13,198 nt of DNA from an uncultured Oscillospiraceae bacterium (GTDB lineage: Bacteria > Bacillota > Clostridia > Oscillospirales > Oscillospiraceae): the NCBI GenBank assembly GCA_910577805.1, contig CAJTOE010000062.1, positions 1-13,198 on the forward strand, in the 5' to 3' direction. The translations under genes were made by a program, and so were the position numbers. Below, in pieces: positions 5,719 through 12,564 of this stretch (within the stretch, counting starts at the first letter, position 1; the number at the start of each line of letters is the position of its first letter). The notes beneath the pieces are model-generated. The model searched no databases, was not told where the DNA came from, and was given only the letters and a program-made list of their open reading frames with translations.

Positions 5719-7470
5719 CTACTTGACCCGCAGCCGTTTTGCCAGCTCTCCGTCCGGCTTGACCCAGGCTGTCTCATAGGTGGTGTAGACCACCATGCCG
5801 GGCCTGGCTCCGGCGGGCTTTTTGACGTACTTGACCGGGGTGTAATCCACCGGCACCCGGTCGCTGTCCTTCCCCTGGGAGAACCACGCCGCCAGACAGG
5901 CCGCCTCGTTGAGGGATTGCAGATCGGGCTGGCTCCCCTCGGTCCACAGAATCACGTGGGAGCCGTGGATTTTCTGGGTGTGGAACCAAATGTCGCTCTT
6001 AAAGGCCAGTTTAGTAGTGAGCAGATCGTTTTGGGTGTTGTTCTTCCCCACGGAAATGCGCAGCCCGGAGGACGACCGGAATTCCATCGGCTTGCCTGTG
6101 GTGCGTTTCTCCCGGCCCTTGGCCTTGGAGGGACGGCGCAGATAGCCCGTGTCTGTCAGCTCCTGGCGGATCTCCTGCAAGTCCCGTTCGCCCTCCGCCA
6201 GGGTCAGGTTCTCCAGCACGCTGTTCAAATACTCCAGCTCCCGCCGCCCCTTTTCCAGCTGGATATTCAGCATTTTTTCGGCGGTCTTGGCCCGGTTGTA
6301 GTCCTTGTAATATTTCGCGGCGTTCTGCTGGGGGGTGAGCAGAGGGTCCAGTCTGATTTCCACATCCTTCCCCTCCGGGTCGTAGAAATCCGCCGTCCGC
6401 AGACAGGTCATACCCCGCTCCATCTGGTGCAGATTGGCGGTCAGGATGTCCCCCAGCTCCCGCAGGCGGTCCCGGTTTTTGGTGGCCTCCAGCTCCTGCT
6501 CCTGGAGCCCCAGCTTGCGGGCGGTCCGGTCCCTGGCGTTGGTCACCCCGCGGACCAAGTCCTGGCCCCGCTGCTTCACCCGCTCCTGGGCCTCCCGGTC
6601 CTCGTAGAAGCGGTCCAGCAGGGCGGAAAAAGAGGGCGCTTCCCGCCCGGCGGGTCCGTACTGTACTGCCGGGAAGAACGTGAAATCAAAGGGTTTTTCG
6701 TTCCGGTACAGCACCACCGGGGTAAACTGATGGGCCTGGACCTGCCCCAGCAGCGTTTCCAGCTCGTCCAGCAAGCGGTTTTTTTCGGGCATCTGGCACA
6801 GCCGCACATCCGTGGCTCCGCCGGCCCGGCAGGCCAGCTCCCGACACACCAGGGGAGACAGCCCCCGGAAGGTGTCCAACAGCCACTTGTCCGCCTGGGC
6901 CTCCTCCGGGGCCTGGGCCAGCAGCGTTTCCAGCGTATCCCGGTCCTGGGCGGCGGGGTCCCGCTTGTCCTGCACCGGGGGCAGGCGGTAGAGCATCCCC
7001 GGCTGAAGGACCCGCTCCTGAGTCAGGTCGGAGTCCACCCGGCGGATGCAGTCCAAAATACGGCCCTCCTCGTCCAGCAGGAGCAGATTGGCCCGACGGC
7101 CGATGGCCTCCAGCACCAGGCGGCGTTCCACCCGGTCCCCCAGCTCATTGAGGGCCTCCAGCCGCAGTTCCACCACGCGCTCCAAAGGGACTTGGCGCAG
7201 CTCCAGCAATCGTGCGCCGGTCAGGTGCTTGCGCAGGAGCATACAGAACATGGGGGGCGTGTCCGGGTTTTCCCGCGTAAGCTCCGTCAGGTGGATGCGG
7301 GGGTGGGTGGGGTTGGCGGACAGCAGCAGCCGGACGTTTTTCCCCGCTCCCCGCAGGGCGAAGATGATCTCATAGCGGCTGGGCTGGTAGATCTTGTCCA
7401 GCTTGGAGCCGGTCAGCACGCAGGACAGCTCGTGGACGACGCCGGACAGGCAAAGAGCGTCTAAGGGCAT
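5719..7470 (-). CDS. rqcH: NFACT family ribosome quality control protein RqcH (fibronectin-binding protein A homologue)
   Basis: A 583-residue protein matching the bacterial NFACT family. In Bacillus RqcH binds stalled 50S subunits carrying peptidyl-tRNA and directs addition of alanine tails that mark the chain for breakdown. The N-terminal NFACT-N domain shows GSKLDKIYQP, LLLSANPTHPRIHLT and MFCMLLRKHLTGA. A long charged coiled-coil middle follows (about residues 270-420), then the NFACT-R domain with EFRSSSGLRISVGKNNTQND, DIWFHTQKIHGSHVIL and a closing VKYVKKPAGARPGMVVYTT. The pair known as Asp97-Arg98 in B. subtilis is Glu97-Arg98 here (PLERVVEL). ATG 7470 is preceded by GGAGGAA and lies 3 bp after the mrnC stop, so the two are coupled. 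The old fibronectin-binding name reflects streptococcal adhesion work; the ribosome role is far more likely here. Confidence 0.92.
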   Translation of the reverse strand: MPLDALCLSGVVHELSCVLTGSKLDKIYQPSRYEIIFALRGAGKNVRLLLSANPTHPRIHLTELTRENPDTPPMFCMLLRKHLTGARLLELRQVPLERVVELRLEALNELGDRVERRLVLEAIGRRANLLLLDEEGRILDCIRRVDSDLTQERVLQPGMLYRLPPVQDKRDPAAQDRDTLETLLAQAPEEAQADKWLLDTFRGLSPLVCRELACRAGGATDVRLCQMPEKNRLLDELETLLGQVQAHQFTPVVLYRNEKPFDFTFFPAVQYGPAGREAPSFSALLDRFYEDREAQERVKQRGQDLVRGVTNARDRTARKLGLQEQELEATKNRDRLRELGDILTANLHQMERGMTCLRTADFYDPEGKDVEIRLDPLLTPQQNAAKYYKDYNRAKTAEKMLNIQLEKGRRELEYLNSVLENLTLAEGERDLQEIRQELTDTGYLRRPSKAKGREKRTTGKPMEFRSSSGLRISVGKNNTQNDLLTTKLAFKSDIWFHTQKIHGSHVILWTEGSQPDLQSLNEAACLAAWFSQGKDSDRVPVDYTPVKYVKKPAGARPGMVVYTTYETAWVKPDGELAKRLRVK

Positions 7471-7473
7471 GGG

Positions 7474-7875
7474 TCATTCCTCCATCATAATCGCAAACAG
7501 CTCGTTGAGCCGCTGGGTCTTTCCCTGGAGGTAGAGCCAGCCGAACAGGGCCTCCAGGGCGGTGGCGGTCTGGTACTCCTCCCGGCTGGCGGCTCTGGGG
7601 ACGGAGTGGGGGGCGGTGTTGCGGCCCCGGCGGAACACGTCCGCCTCCTCCTGGGTCAGCAGGGGGAGGATTTTTTGGGCCATTGCCGCCTGGGCGGGCG
7701 CGGCCACATAGCCTACGGTGGCTTTATGGAGCTTTTTCACGTTGGACGGCCCCCTGGTACACAGCCAGGAGCGGACCATCAGCTCGAACACGCTGTCGCC
7801 CAGGTGGGCCAGGGCCAGGCTGGATTGGGCCAGGAGGGTATCCCGGTCCGTTTGCAGGTGAAAGTAATCAGTCAT
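7474..7875 (-). CDS. mrnC: Mini-ribonuclease III
   Basis: A 133-residue RNase III catalytic domain without a dsRNA-binding domain, the hallmark of Mini-III, which in Bacillus trims 23S rRNA precursor ends. The signature LAHLGDSVFELMVRSWL carries the metal-binding acidic residues, and YQTATALEALFGWLYLQG carries the second catalytic Glu. RGRNTAPHSVPRAASREEYQ is the typical Mini-III connecting region. The start is ATG at 7873-7875 with GGAAAGG 9 bases before it; a longer TTG start at 7893 would include the ribosome site and is rejected. It is first in an operon with rqcH and a small membrane protein, transcribed from the promoter at 7909-7937. In many Firmicutes mrnC instead neighbours cysS and rlmB, so this arrangement is less common. 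Confidence 0.93.
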   Translation of the reverse strand: MTDYFHLQTDRDTLLAQSSLALAHLGDSVFELMVRSWLCTRGPSNVKKLHKATVGYVAAPAQAAMAQKILPLLTQEEADVFRRGRNTAPHSVPRAASREEYQTATALEALFGWLYLQGKTQRLNELFAIMMEE

Positions 7876-7908
7876 AAAGGCGAACCTTTCCAAATTGGCA
7901 TTTTTTCT

Positions 7909-7937
7909 ATTTTAGCACGGTTTTTGGGAAACTGCAA
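7909..7937 (-). promoter_or_regulatory. Sigma-A promoter of the mrnC-rqcH operon
   Basis: Read on the minus strand, the -35 element is TTGCAG (7937-7932) and the -10 element is TAAAAT (7914-7909), 17 bp apart, with TGC directly before the -10. Transcription should start near 7902, leaving a leader of about 25 bases before ATG 7875. Confidence 0.82.
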
Positions 7938-7943
7938 TCCGAA

Positions 7944-7962
7944 ATTGGGGGGTCACCCCAAT
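7944..7962. promoter_or_regulatory. Palindrome centred between the two divergent promoters (putative operator)
   Basis: ATTGGGG (7944-7950) and CCCCAAT (7956-7962) are perfect inverted repeats with a 5-base spacer. The centre (7953) coincides with the midpoint between the -35 element of the mrnC promoter and that of the EamA promoter. It lies upstream of both start points and so is not transcribed from either, which favours a protein-binding site over an RNA hairpin. The binding protein is unknown. Confidence 0.5.
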
Positions 7963-7969
7963 ACAAAAT

Positions 7970-7998
7970 TTGCAAACGCCCGTCCTCTGTGCTATAAT
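7970..7998 (+). promoter_or_regulatory. Sigma-A promoter of the EamA transporter gene
   Basis: The -35 element TTGCAA (7970-7975) and consensus -10 TATAAT (7993-7998) are 17 bp apart, with an extended TGC before the -10. The predicted start near 8005 gives a leader of about 28 bases ahead of ATG 8033. Confidence 0.88.
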
Positions 7999-8032
7999 CG
8001 CCAGGAAACGCTATTTTGAGGAGAACTGTTCT

Positions 8033-8941
8033 ATGAATATGAAACTGCTTGCCAAGCCCATGCTGTTCGCCGCCGCCCTGATCTGGGGCACCTCCTTTTT
8101 CATCATGAAAAACGCCCTGGACGCTCTGCCGGTCTACTTCCTGCTGGCCGCCCGCTTCACCGCGGGCGCCGGCCTGCTGGCCCTGATCTTTTGGAAAAAG
8201 TGGAAGAACTTCACCCCCGATTACGTATGGCGGGGGGCCATCATCGGCGGGTGCCTCTTCCTGGCCTACACCATCCAGACCTTTGGCCTGAGCATGACCA
8301 CCCCCTCCAAAAACGCCTTTCTGACTGCGGTCTACTGCGTCATCGTCCCCTTTTTGACCTGGGCGGTGGTAAAAAAGAAGCCCGATCGCTGGAATATCCT
8401 GGCGGCGGTGCTGTGTGTGTCCGGGGTGGGGCTGGTTTCCCTGACCGAGGAGCTGACCATCAATCCCGGCGATCTGCTCACCCTGGTGTGCGCGTTTTTC
8501 TATGCCGCCCATATCGTCTCGGTGGAAAAATTCGCGGCGGGAAAAGACATCTATATTATCACCGTCTTTCAGTTCGCCTTCGCCGCCCTCTACGCCTGGG
8601 TCCTGGGCTTTGCCACCCAGACCTTCCCTGTCCAGGCCTTCACCCAGCCGGAGGTGGTCCTGCCCCTGGCTTACCTGTGCGTGATGGCGACGGCGGTAGC
8701 CCTTCTGTTCCAGAACGTGGGCCAGATCTACTCCGACCCCTCCTCCGCGGCGGTGATCCTGTCCCTGGAGTCGGTGTTCGGGGTAATCTCCTCGGTGCTC
8801 TTCTACGGGGACCCGGTCACCGGACGGCTGATTGCCGGCTTTGTGCTGATTTTTATTGCGGTCATCTGCTCGGAGACCAAATTTTCCTTCCTGTATAAAG
8901 CTACATCATCTTCAAAATCTCCTTCTTCAGACGGGCAATGA
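8033..8941 (+). CDS. EamA/DMT-family transporter (drug/metabolite exporter)
   Basis: A 302-residue protein with about ten hydrophobic helices forming two EamA repeats. The first opens with AAALIWGTSFFIMKNALD, a standard DMT start. The middle shows GLSMTTPSKNAFLTAVYCVI, and the second repeat ends with SLESVFGVISSVLFYGDPVT and GFVLIFIAVI, both typical. Such carriers move small metabolites or amino acids across the membrane, usually outward; the substrate cannot be told. ATG 8033 is preceded by GAGGAG, and the promoter lies at 7970-7998; an upstream in-frame start at 7970 would lie in the promoter itself. The last residues (ATSSSKSPSSDGQ) are encoded within the 41 bases that overlap the 3' end of sigE on the other strand, so this tail may be an accident of convergent genes. 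No terminator hairpin is visible between the two. Confidence 0.9.
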   Translation: MNMKLLAKPMLFAAALIWGTSFFIMKNALDALPVYFLLAARFTAGAGLLALIFWKKWKNFTPDYVWRGAIIGGCLFLAYTIQTFGLSMTTPSKNAFLTAVYCVIVPFLTWAVVKKKPDRWNILAAVLCVSGVGLVSLTEELTINPGDLLTLVCAFFYAAHIVSVEKFAAGKDIYIITVFQFAFAALYAWVLGFATQTFPVQAFTQPEVVLPLAYLCVMATAVALLFQNVGQIYSDPSSAAVILSLESVFGVISSVLFYGDPVTGRLIAGFVLIFIAVICSETKFSFLYKATSSSKSPSSDGQ

Positions 8942-9626
8942 TCCGCTTTTCCAGCCGGGAGATGTAGGACTGGGAGATGCCAAGCTGGTCGGCCACTTCT
9001 TTTTGGGTTCGCTCCTGGCCCCCGTCCAGGCCGAAGCGCATGGTGATAATATGCCGCTCCCGCGGCTCCAGCCGGGACATCGCCTGCCGCAGGAGCTGCC
9101 GGTCCACGTCCGCCTCAATGGGCTTCATCACCAGATCGCTCTCCGTCCCCAGCACGTCGGACAACAGCAGCTCATTGCCGTCCCAGTCGGTGTTCAGCGG
9201 CTCGTCAAAGGACAGCTCCGTCTTTTGGGAGGATATTTTGCGCAGGTACATCAAAATCTCGTTCTCAATGCACCGGCTGGCGTAGGTCGCCAGCTTGATG
9301 CTCTTGGCGGGCTGGTAGGTCCCCACCGCCTTGATGAGTCCGATGGTCCCGATGGAAATCAGGTCCTCGATATTGATGCCCGTATTCTCGAACCGGCGGG
9401 CGATGTAGACCACCAGGCGCAAGTTGTGCTCAATGAGCTGGTCCCGGACCTGGGGGTCCCCCTCCTCCATCCGGCCAATGAGCCGGGCCTCCTCCTCACG
9501 GGTGAGGGGGGCGGGAAGGGTGTCGCTGCCTCCGATGTACATGATCTTGTCCGGCAGCAGAAGCCCCAGCCGGAGCAGCAGCCGGTCCAGTTGACATTTC
9601 GCGTTCCAATAAAATTTCCCCAACAT
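8901..9626 (-). CDS. sigE: Sporulation sigma factor SigE (pro-sigma-E)
   Basis: A 241-residue sigma-70 family protein, the mother-cell sigma factor made early in spore formation. Region 2 reads NLRLVVYIARRFENTGINIE, followed by DLISIGTIGLIKAV and IKLATYASRCIENEILMYLR. SFDEPLNTDWDGNELLLSDV follows, and region 4 contains TQKEVADQLGISQSYISRL. All are near-identical to Bacillus SigE from memory. The N-terminal 30 or so residues (hydrophobic and basic, LDRLLLRLGLLLPDKI) form the pro-sequence that SpoIIGA removes just before YIGGSDTLPAPL. ATG 9624-9626 is chosen for GGAAAGGAAG upstream and agreement with the Bacillus length (239). The open frame continues further upstream, but that part overlaps spoIIGA and has no sense as protein. 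It is second in the spoIIGA operon, 31 bp after it. sigG, next to sigE in Bacillus, is absent here. Confidence 0.97.
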   Translation of the reverse strand: MLGKFYWNAKCQLDRLLLRLGLLLPDKIMYIGGSDTLPAPLTREEEARLIGRMEEGDPQVRDQLIEHNLRLVVYIARRFENTGINIEDLISIGTIGLIKAVGTYQPAKSIKLATYASRCIENEILMYLRKISSQKTELSFDEPLNTDWDGNELLLSDVLGTESDLVMKPIEADVDRQLLRQAMSRLEPRERHIITMRFGLDGGQERTQKEVADQLGISQSYISRLEKRIIARLKKEILKMM

Positions 9627-9657
9627 ACTTGACTCTTCCTTTCCTGATAAAACGGGG

Positions 9658-10512
9658 TCATTCCACCCCCACCAATGCGGTGTACGCGCCGCCGTCGGAC
9701 ACCGGACTGGGCGACAGCGCCACCAGAGAAGCCCCCCGGCTCCGCCCGCCGACCTGGGCCTCGTCCACCCGCAGGGCCAGCAGCAGTCCCCCCGCCACCC
9801 CCACCGCACGGTAGGGCAGAAGCCGGAAGCGGCTGCGCCAGCTCTCGTCCGCCAGCCCGGCCAGAAACCCCGCCGGGTCATATAACCCCTCCGGCAGCAG
9901 GCCCGCCGGCAGCAGAGGGGCCACGCAGTCCCGCTGGGCCACCAGCACCGGACGGCCGCTGATGGGGTCGGACAGGGTGTTGCCCGTGTCCAGCAGGGCC
10001 AGGAAGGAGACCGAGCGCGCCCCCAGGCGCAGGGTGACCGGCAGCAGCTCTCCGGCGGCCTGGGTGTGCCTGGCCCACTTTTTGTACAGCAGGGTCAGGA
10101 CCGCGTAACAGCCCGCCGCCGACAGCAGCACGATTTTCAGGTCCATGCCGGAGTAGACCACGCCCCCCTCCAGGCTCAGTCCCCGGTGGCCCAGCAGGCT
10201 CACCGCCATCACGCCCCCGCCGAAGGCGAAGGCCAGGCTGGCGAAAACCAGGGTCTGCCGCAGCAGGCGGCGGGTACCCCAGAAGGCGCACAGGACCATC
10301 AGGACCGCCGCCGCCACCCGGCACAGGGGCCGGGACAAAAAGCCCATCCCCGGCAGGAAGATGGCGCAGGCATACAGTCCTCCCAGCACGGCGCCCAGGG
10401 CGAACCGGCCCCGGCGCAGGGGTTCTCCGGCCACCCTGGCGCTGGCCAGGAGCAGCAGATAGTCCACAAGGGTATTGAGCAGGAACAGGGTGTCTATGTA
10501 AATGACAGTCAT
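9658..10512 (-). CDS. spoIIGA: Sigma-E processing peptidase SpoIIGA
   Basis: A 284-residue membrane-bound aspartic protease that cleaves pro-sigma-E when signalled from the forespore (SpoIIR). The N-terminal half (residues 1-145) has about five hydrophobic helices, starting VIYIDTLFLLNTLVDYLLLL, typical for the family. The soluble C-terminal half carries the catalytic motif LLDTGNTLSDPISGRPVLV with Asp175, equivalent to the essential Asp of Bacillus SpoIIGA. Later RFRLLPYRAVGVAGGLL and the final acidic/serine-rich strand also fit. ATG 10512 has GGGAGGG 6 bases before it. Length is slightly below the Bacillus enzyme (309). Directly followed by sigE, as in nearly all spore formers. Expression should depend on Spo0A through the promoter at 10536-10568. 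Confidence 0.95.
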   Translation of the reverse strand: MTVIYIDTLFLLNTLVDYLLLLASARVAGEPLRRGRFALGAVLGGLYACAIFLPGMGFLSRPLCRVAAAVLMVLCAFWGTRRLLRQTLVFASLAFAFGGGVMAVSLLGHRGLSLEGGVVYSGMDLKIVLLSAAGCYAVLTLLYKKWARHTQAAGELLPVTLRLGARSVSFLALLDTGNTLSDPISGRPVLVAQRDCVAPLLPAGLLPEGLYDPAGFLAGLADESWRSRFRLLPYRAVGVAGGLLLALRVDEAQVGGRSRGASLVALSPSPVSDGGAYTALVGVE

Positions 10513-10535
10513 GGCGGTCCCTCCCGGTGGGTTCT

Positions 10536-10569
10536 ATTATAGAGGCTTGGCCTAACGAAAAAGGTCAAA
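10536..10569 (-). promoter_or_regulatory. spoIIG promoter with long spacing and partial Spo0A box
   Basis: On the minus strand, TTGACC (10568-10563) and TATAAT (10541-10536) are separated by 21 bp, four more than normal. The Bacillus spoIIG promoter is known for 22-bp spacing and activation by Spo0A bound over the -35. Here GGTCAAA (10563-10569, plus strand) matches the 0A core TGTCRAA at six of seven bases and overlaps the -35. Transcription would start near 10529, with a short leader holding GGGAGGG. Confidence 0.65.
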
Positions 10570-10647
10570 ACGGAAGGGGGGGATAGGCGTAGGAGGAAAC
10601 TGGACCATGCAGCGTAATGGCCCGCCCAGGGGGTCGGGCCCCACAGC

Positions 10648-10676
10648 TTGCCTCCAGGACAGTTGTATGATAAAAT
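10648..10676 (+). promoter_or_regulatory. Promoter of the Type III restriction-modification operon
   Basis: TTGCCT (10648-10653) and TAAAAT (10671-10676) are 17 bp apart, with TGA as an extended -10. The predicted start near 10683 gives a 31-base leader before ATG 10714. A weak GC inverted repeat (GGCCCG 10619-10624, CGGGCC 10635-10640) lies just upstream. Confidence 0.7.
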
Positions 10677-10713
10677 GAAGCAAATCAAGCCCCAAACCGA
10701 AAGGAACAAAGCC

Positions 10714-12564
10714 ATGGACAAATTTCAGATGCACACACCGGACCTGGCAGAGGAAAAATTCCGCCGCCTGGCAGAGCTGTTTCCCAACGCTGTGACGGAG
10801 ACCATCGACGCACAGGGCAACGTCGTCCGCGCCATCGACCAGGACGTGCTGGAGCAGGAGATCTCCGCAACAGTCGTCAAAGGCCCCCAGGAGCGCTATC
10901 AGTTCACCTGGCCGGACAAGCGCAAGGCCATGGTCCTGGCCAGCGCCCCCGCCTATCAGACCCTGCGTCTGGTCCGGGACAGGTCCGTGGGCCGGGACGG
11001 CACCCCCGGACAGATCGACTCCAAAAATATCTATATCGAGGGAAGCAACCAGGACGCGCTGAAGCTGATACGAGAGACCTATTTCGGAAAAATCAAGCTG
11101 ATGTATATCGACCCGCCCTATAACACCGGCGGCGATTTGATCTATAAGGACCGGTTTTTCCAGCCCTCGGAGGACTACCTCCCGGACAGCGGCCAGTTCG
11201 ACGAGGAGGGCAACTGGTTAGTCACCAACCCGGAGAGCAACGGCCGTTTCCACACCGACTGGCTGAACATGATCTACCCCACCATGCGCCTGGCCCGGGA
11301 CCTGCTGGCCCGGGACGGCGCGCTGTTTATCAGCCTGGACGACAAGGAGTCGGCCAACATGGTCAAAATCTGCGACGAGATTTTCGGCCGTCAGAACCGG
11401 GTCGCGCTGATCTGCCACAAGGCCCGCGCCTCCGTCTCCAACGACAAAATCATCTCCCCCAACCACAATACCGTGCTGTTCTACGCCAGGGACTATAACA
11501 CCCTTCATCTCCGCCGGAAGCAGATTGGCCTGGACCCGGACCTGTCCGGCTTCCACCTGGACGACGGCGACGGAAAAGGCCCCTACCGTCTGGTGCCGGT
11601 GGACGGCCCCGGAGGCGCAAAAAAAGGGAACCCCCATTATGAGTTCCTGGGCGTCAAGGGCTATTTCCGGTTCTCCCGCGAGACCATGCAGGAGAAATTC
11701 GACCAGGGGCTTGTGGTCAAAAAGGGCGGCAGCCTGTATCAAAAATACTACCTGTCCGCCGCCAAGGAGGCCCGTAAGACCGCCACGACCTGGTGGGACG
11801 ACGCGGGGCTGACCTCCAACGCCACCTCCTATCTCCGGGGGCTGATGGGCGGGGCGTACTTCGACAACCCCAAGCCCCTGGAGCTTTTGGAAAAAATGCT
11901 GCAAATGATGACCGCCCAGGACCCGGAGGCCCTGGTGATGGACTTCTTTTCCGGCTCCGCCACCACCGCCGAGGCGGTCATGCGCATGAACCAGACCGAT
12001 AAAGGACACAGACAGTTCATCCTGGTACAGATCCAGGAGGATGTGCCGGAGGACAGCGAGGCCTATCAGGCCGGGTTCCGGACCATCTGCGACATCGGGG
12101 AGGAGCGCATCCGCCGGGCGGGACAAAAGCTGCGCGAGGAGGGAAACCCGCCGCCGGACTGCGGGTTCCGGGTGTTCCGGGTGGACTCCACCAATATGGA
12201 GGACGTGTACTACCAGCCCAAGCAGTACCGGCAGGAGCAGCTATTGTCTTTCTCGGACAACATCAAGCCGGACCGCACCCCGGAGGACCTGCTGTTCCAG
12301 GTCATGCTGGAGTTTGGCGTGCCGCTGTCCAGTCCGATTACGGAGACGGTGATTGCCGGACAGCGCGTATTCGACCTGTCCGACGGCTATTTGCTCGCCT
12401 GCTTCGACGCTCAGGTGACCGAGGAGGTCGTGACCCAGATTGCCCTGCGTAAGCCCGCGTACGCCGCCTTCCGGGACAGCGGCATGGCCAGCGACACCGT
12501 GGCAGAAAATTTTGAGCAGATTTTTGCCACCTACAGTCCCAAGACGGTGAGAAAGGTGCTGTGA
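10714..12564 (+). CDS. mod: Type III restriction-modification system, DNA methyltransferase subunit (Mod)
   Basis: A 616-residue N6-adenine methyltransferase of the beta class, where the catalytic DPPY motif comes before the AdoMet-binding motif: DPPY at 133-136 (MYIDPPYNTGGDLIY) and DFFSGSATTAEAV from about 410. ISLDDKESANM and WWDDAGLTSNATSYL are also typical of Type III Mod. The segment between DPPY and FSGS holds the target-recognition part, so the recognised site cannot be read from sequence. Mod modifies the host DNA and supplies specificity to the Res subunit that follows. ATG 10714 with AAAGGAAC upstream is chosen; an earlier in-frame TTG at 10648 lies within the promoter. The stop overlaps the res start (TGATG). 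No simple sequence repeat, the usual cause of phase variation in mod genes, was seen. Confidence 0.95.
   Translation: MDKFQMHTPDLAEEKFRRLAELFPNAVTETIDAQGNVVRAIDQDVLEQEISATVVKGPQERYQFTWPDKRKAMVLASAPAYQTLRLVRDRSVGRDGTPGQIDSKNIYIEGSNQDALKLIRETYFGKIKLMYIDPPYNTGGDLIYKDRFFQPSEDYLPDSGQFDEEGNWLVTNPESNGRFHTDWLNMIYPTMRLARDLLARDGALFISLDDKESANMVKICDEIFGRQNRVALICHKARASVSNDKIISPNHNTVLFYARDYNTLHLRRKQIGLDPDLSGFHLDDGDGKGPYRLVPVDGPGGAKKGNPHYEFLGVKGYFRFSRETMQEKFDQGLVVKKGGSLYQKYYLSAAKEARKTATTWWDDAGLTSNATSYLRGLMGGAYFDNPKPLELLEKMLQMMTAQDPEALVMDFFSGSATTAEAVMRMNQTDKGHRQFILVQIQEDVPEDSEAYQAGFRTICDIGEERIRRAGQKLREEGNPPPDCGFRVFRVDSTNMEDVYYQPKQYRQEQLLSFSDNIKPDRTPEDLLFQVMLEFGVPLSSPITETVIAGQRVFDLSDGYLLACFDAQVTEEVVTQIALRKPAYAAFRDSGMASDTVAENFEQIFATYSPKTVRKVL

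Noticed and set aside
5449..7464. Long plus-strand open frame (about 670 codons) opposite rqcH
   Set aside because: Its composition is rich in Gln, Gly, Leu and Pro, typical of antisense to GC-rich genes; rqcH on the other strand is a full-length family member with promoter and ribosome sites.
9627..9881. N-terminal extension of sigE by 85 residues
   Set aside because: The extension is an out-of-frame reading of spoIIGA; ATG 9626 has a ribosome site and gives the normal pro-sigma-E length.
10648..10713. Upstream start of mod at TTG 10648
   Set aside because: It coincides with the -35 element of the mod promoter, so it would not be transcribed; ATG 10714 has a proper ribosome site.
10714..12564. 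Simple sequence repeats in mod that could cause phase variation
   Set aside because: I looked for mono- to penta-nucleotide tracts and saw none of meaningful length.
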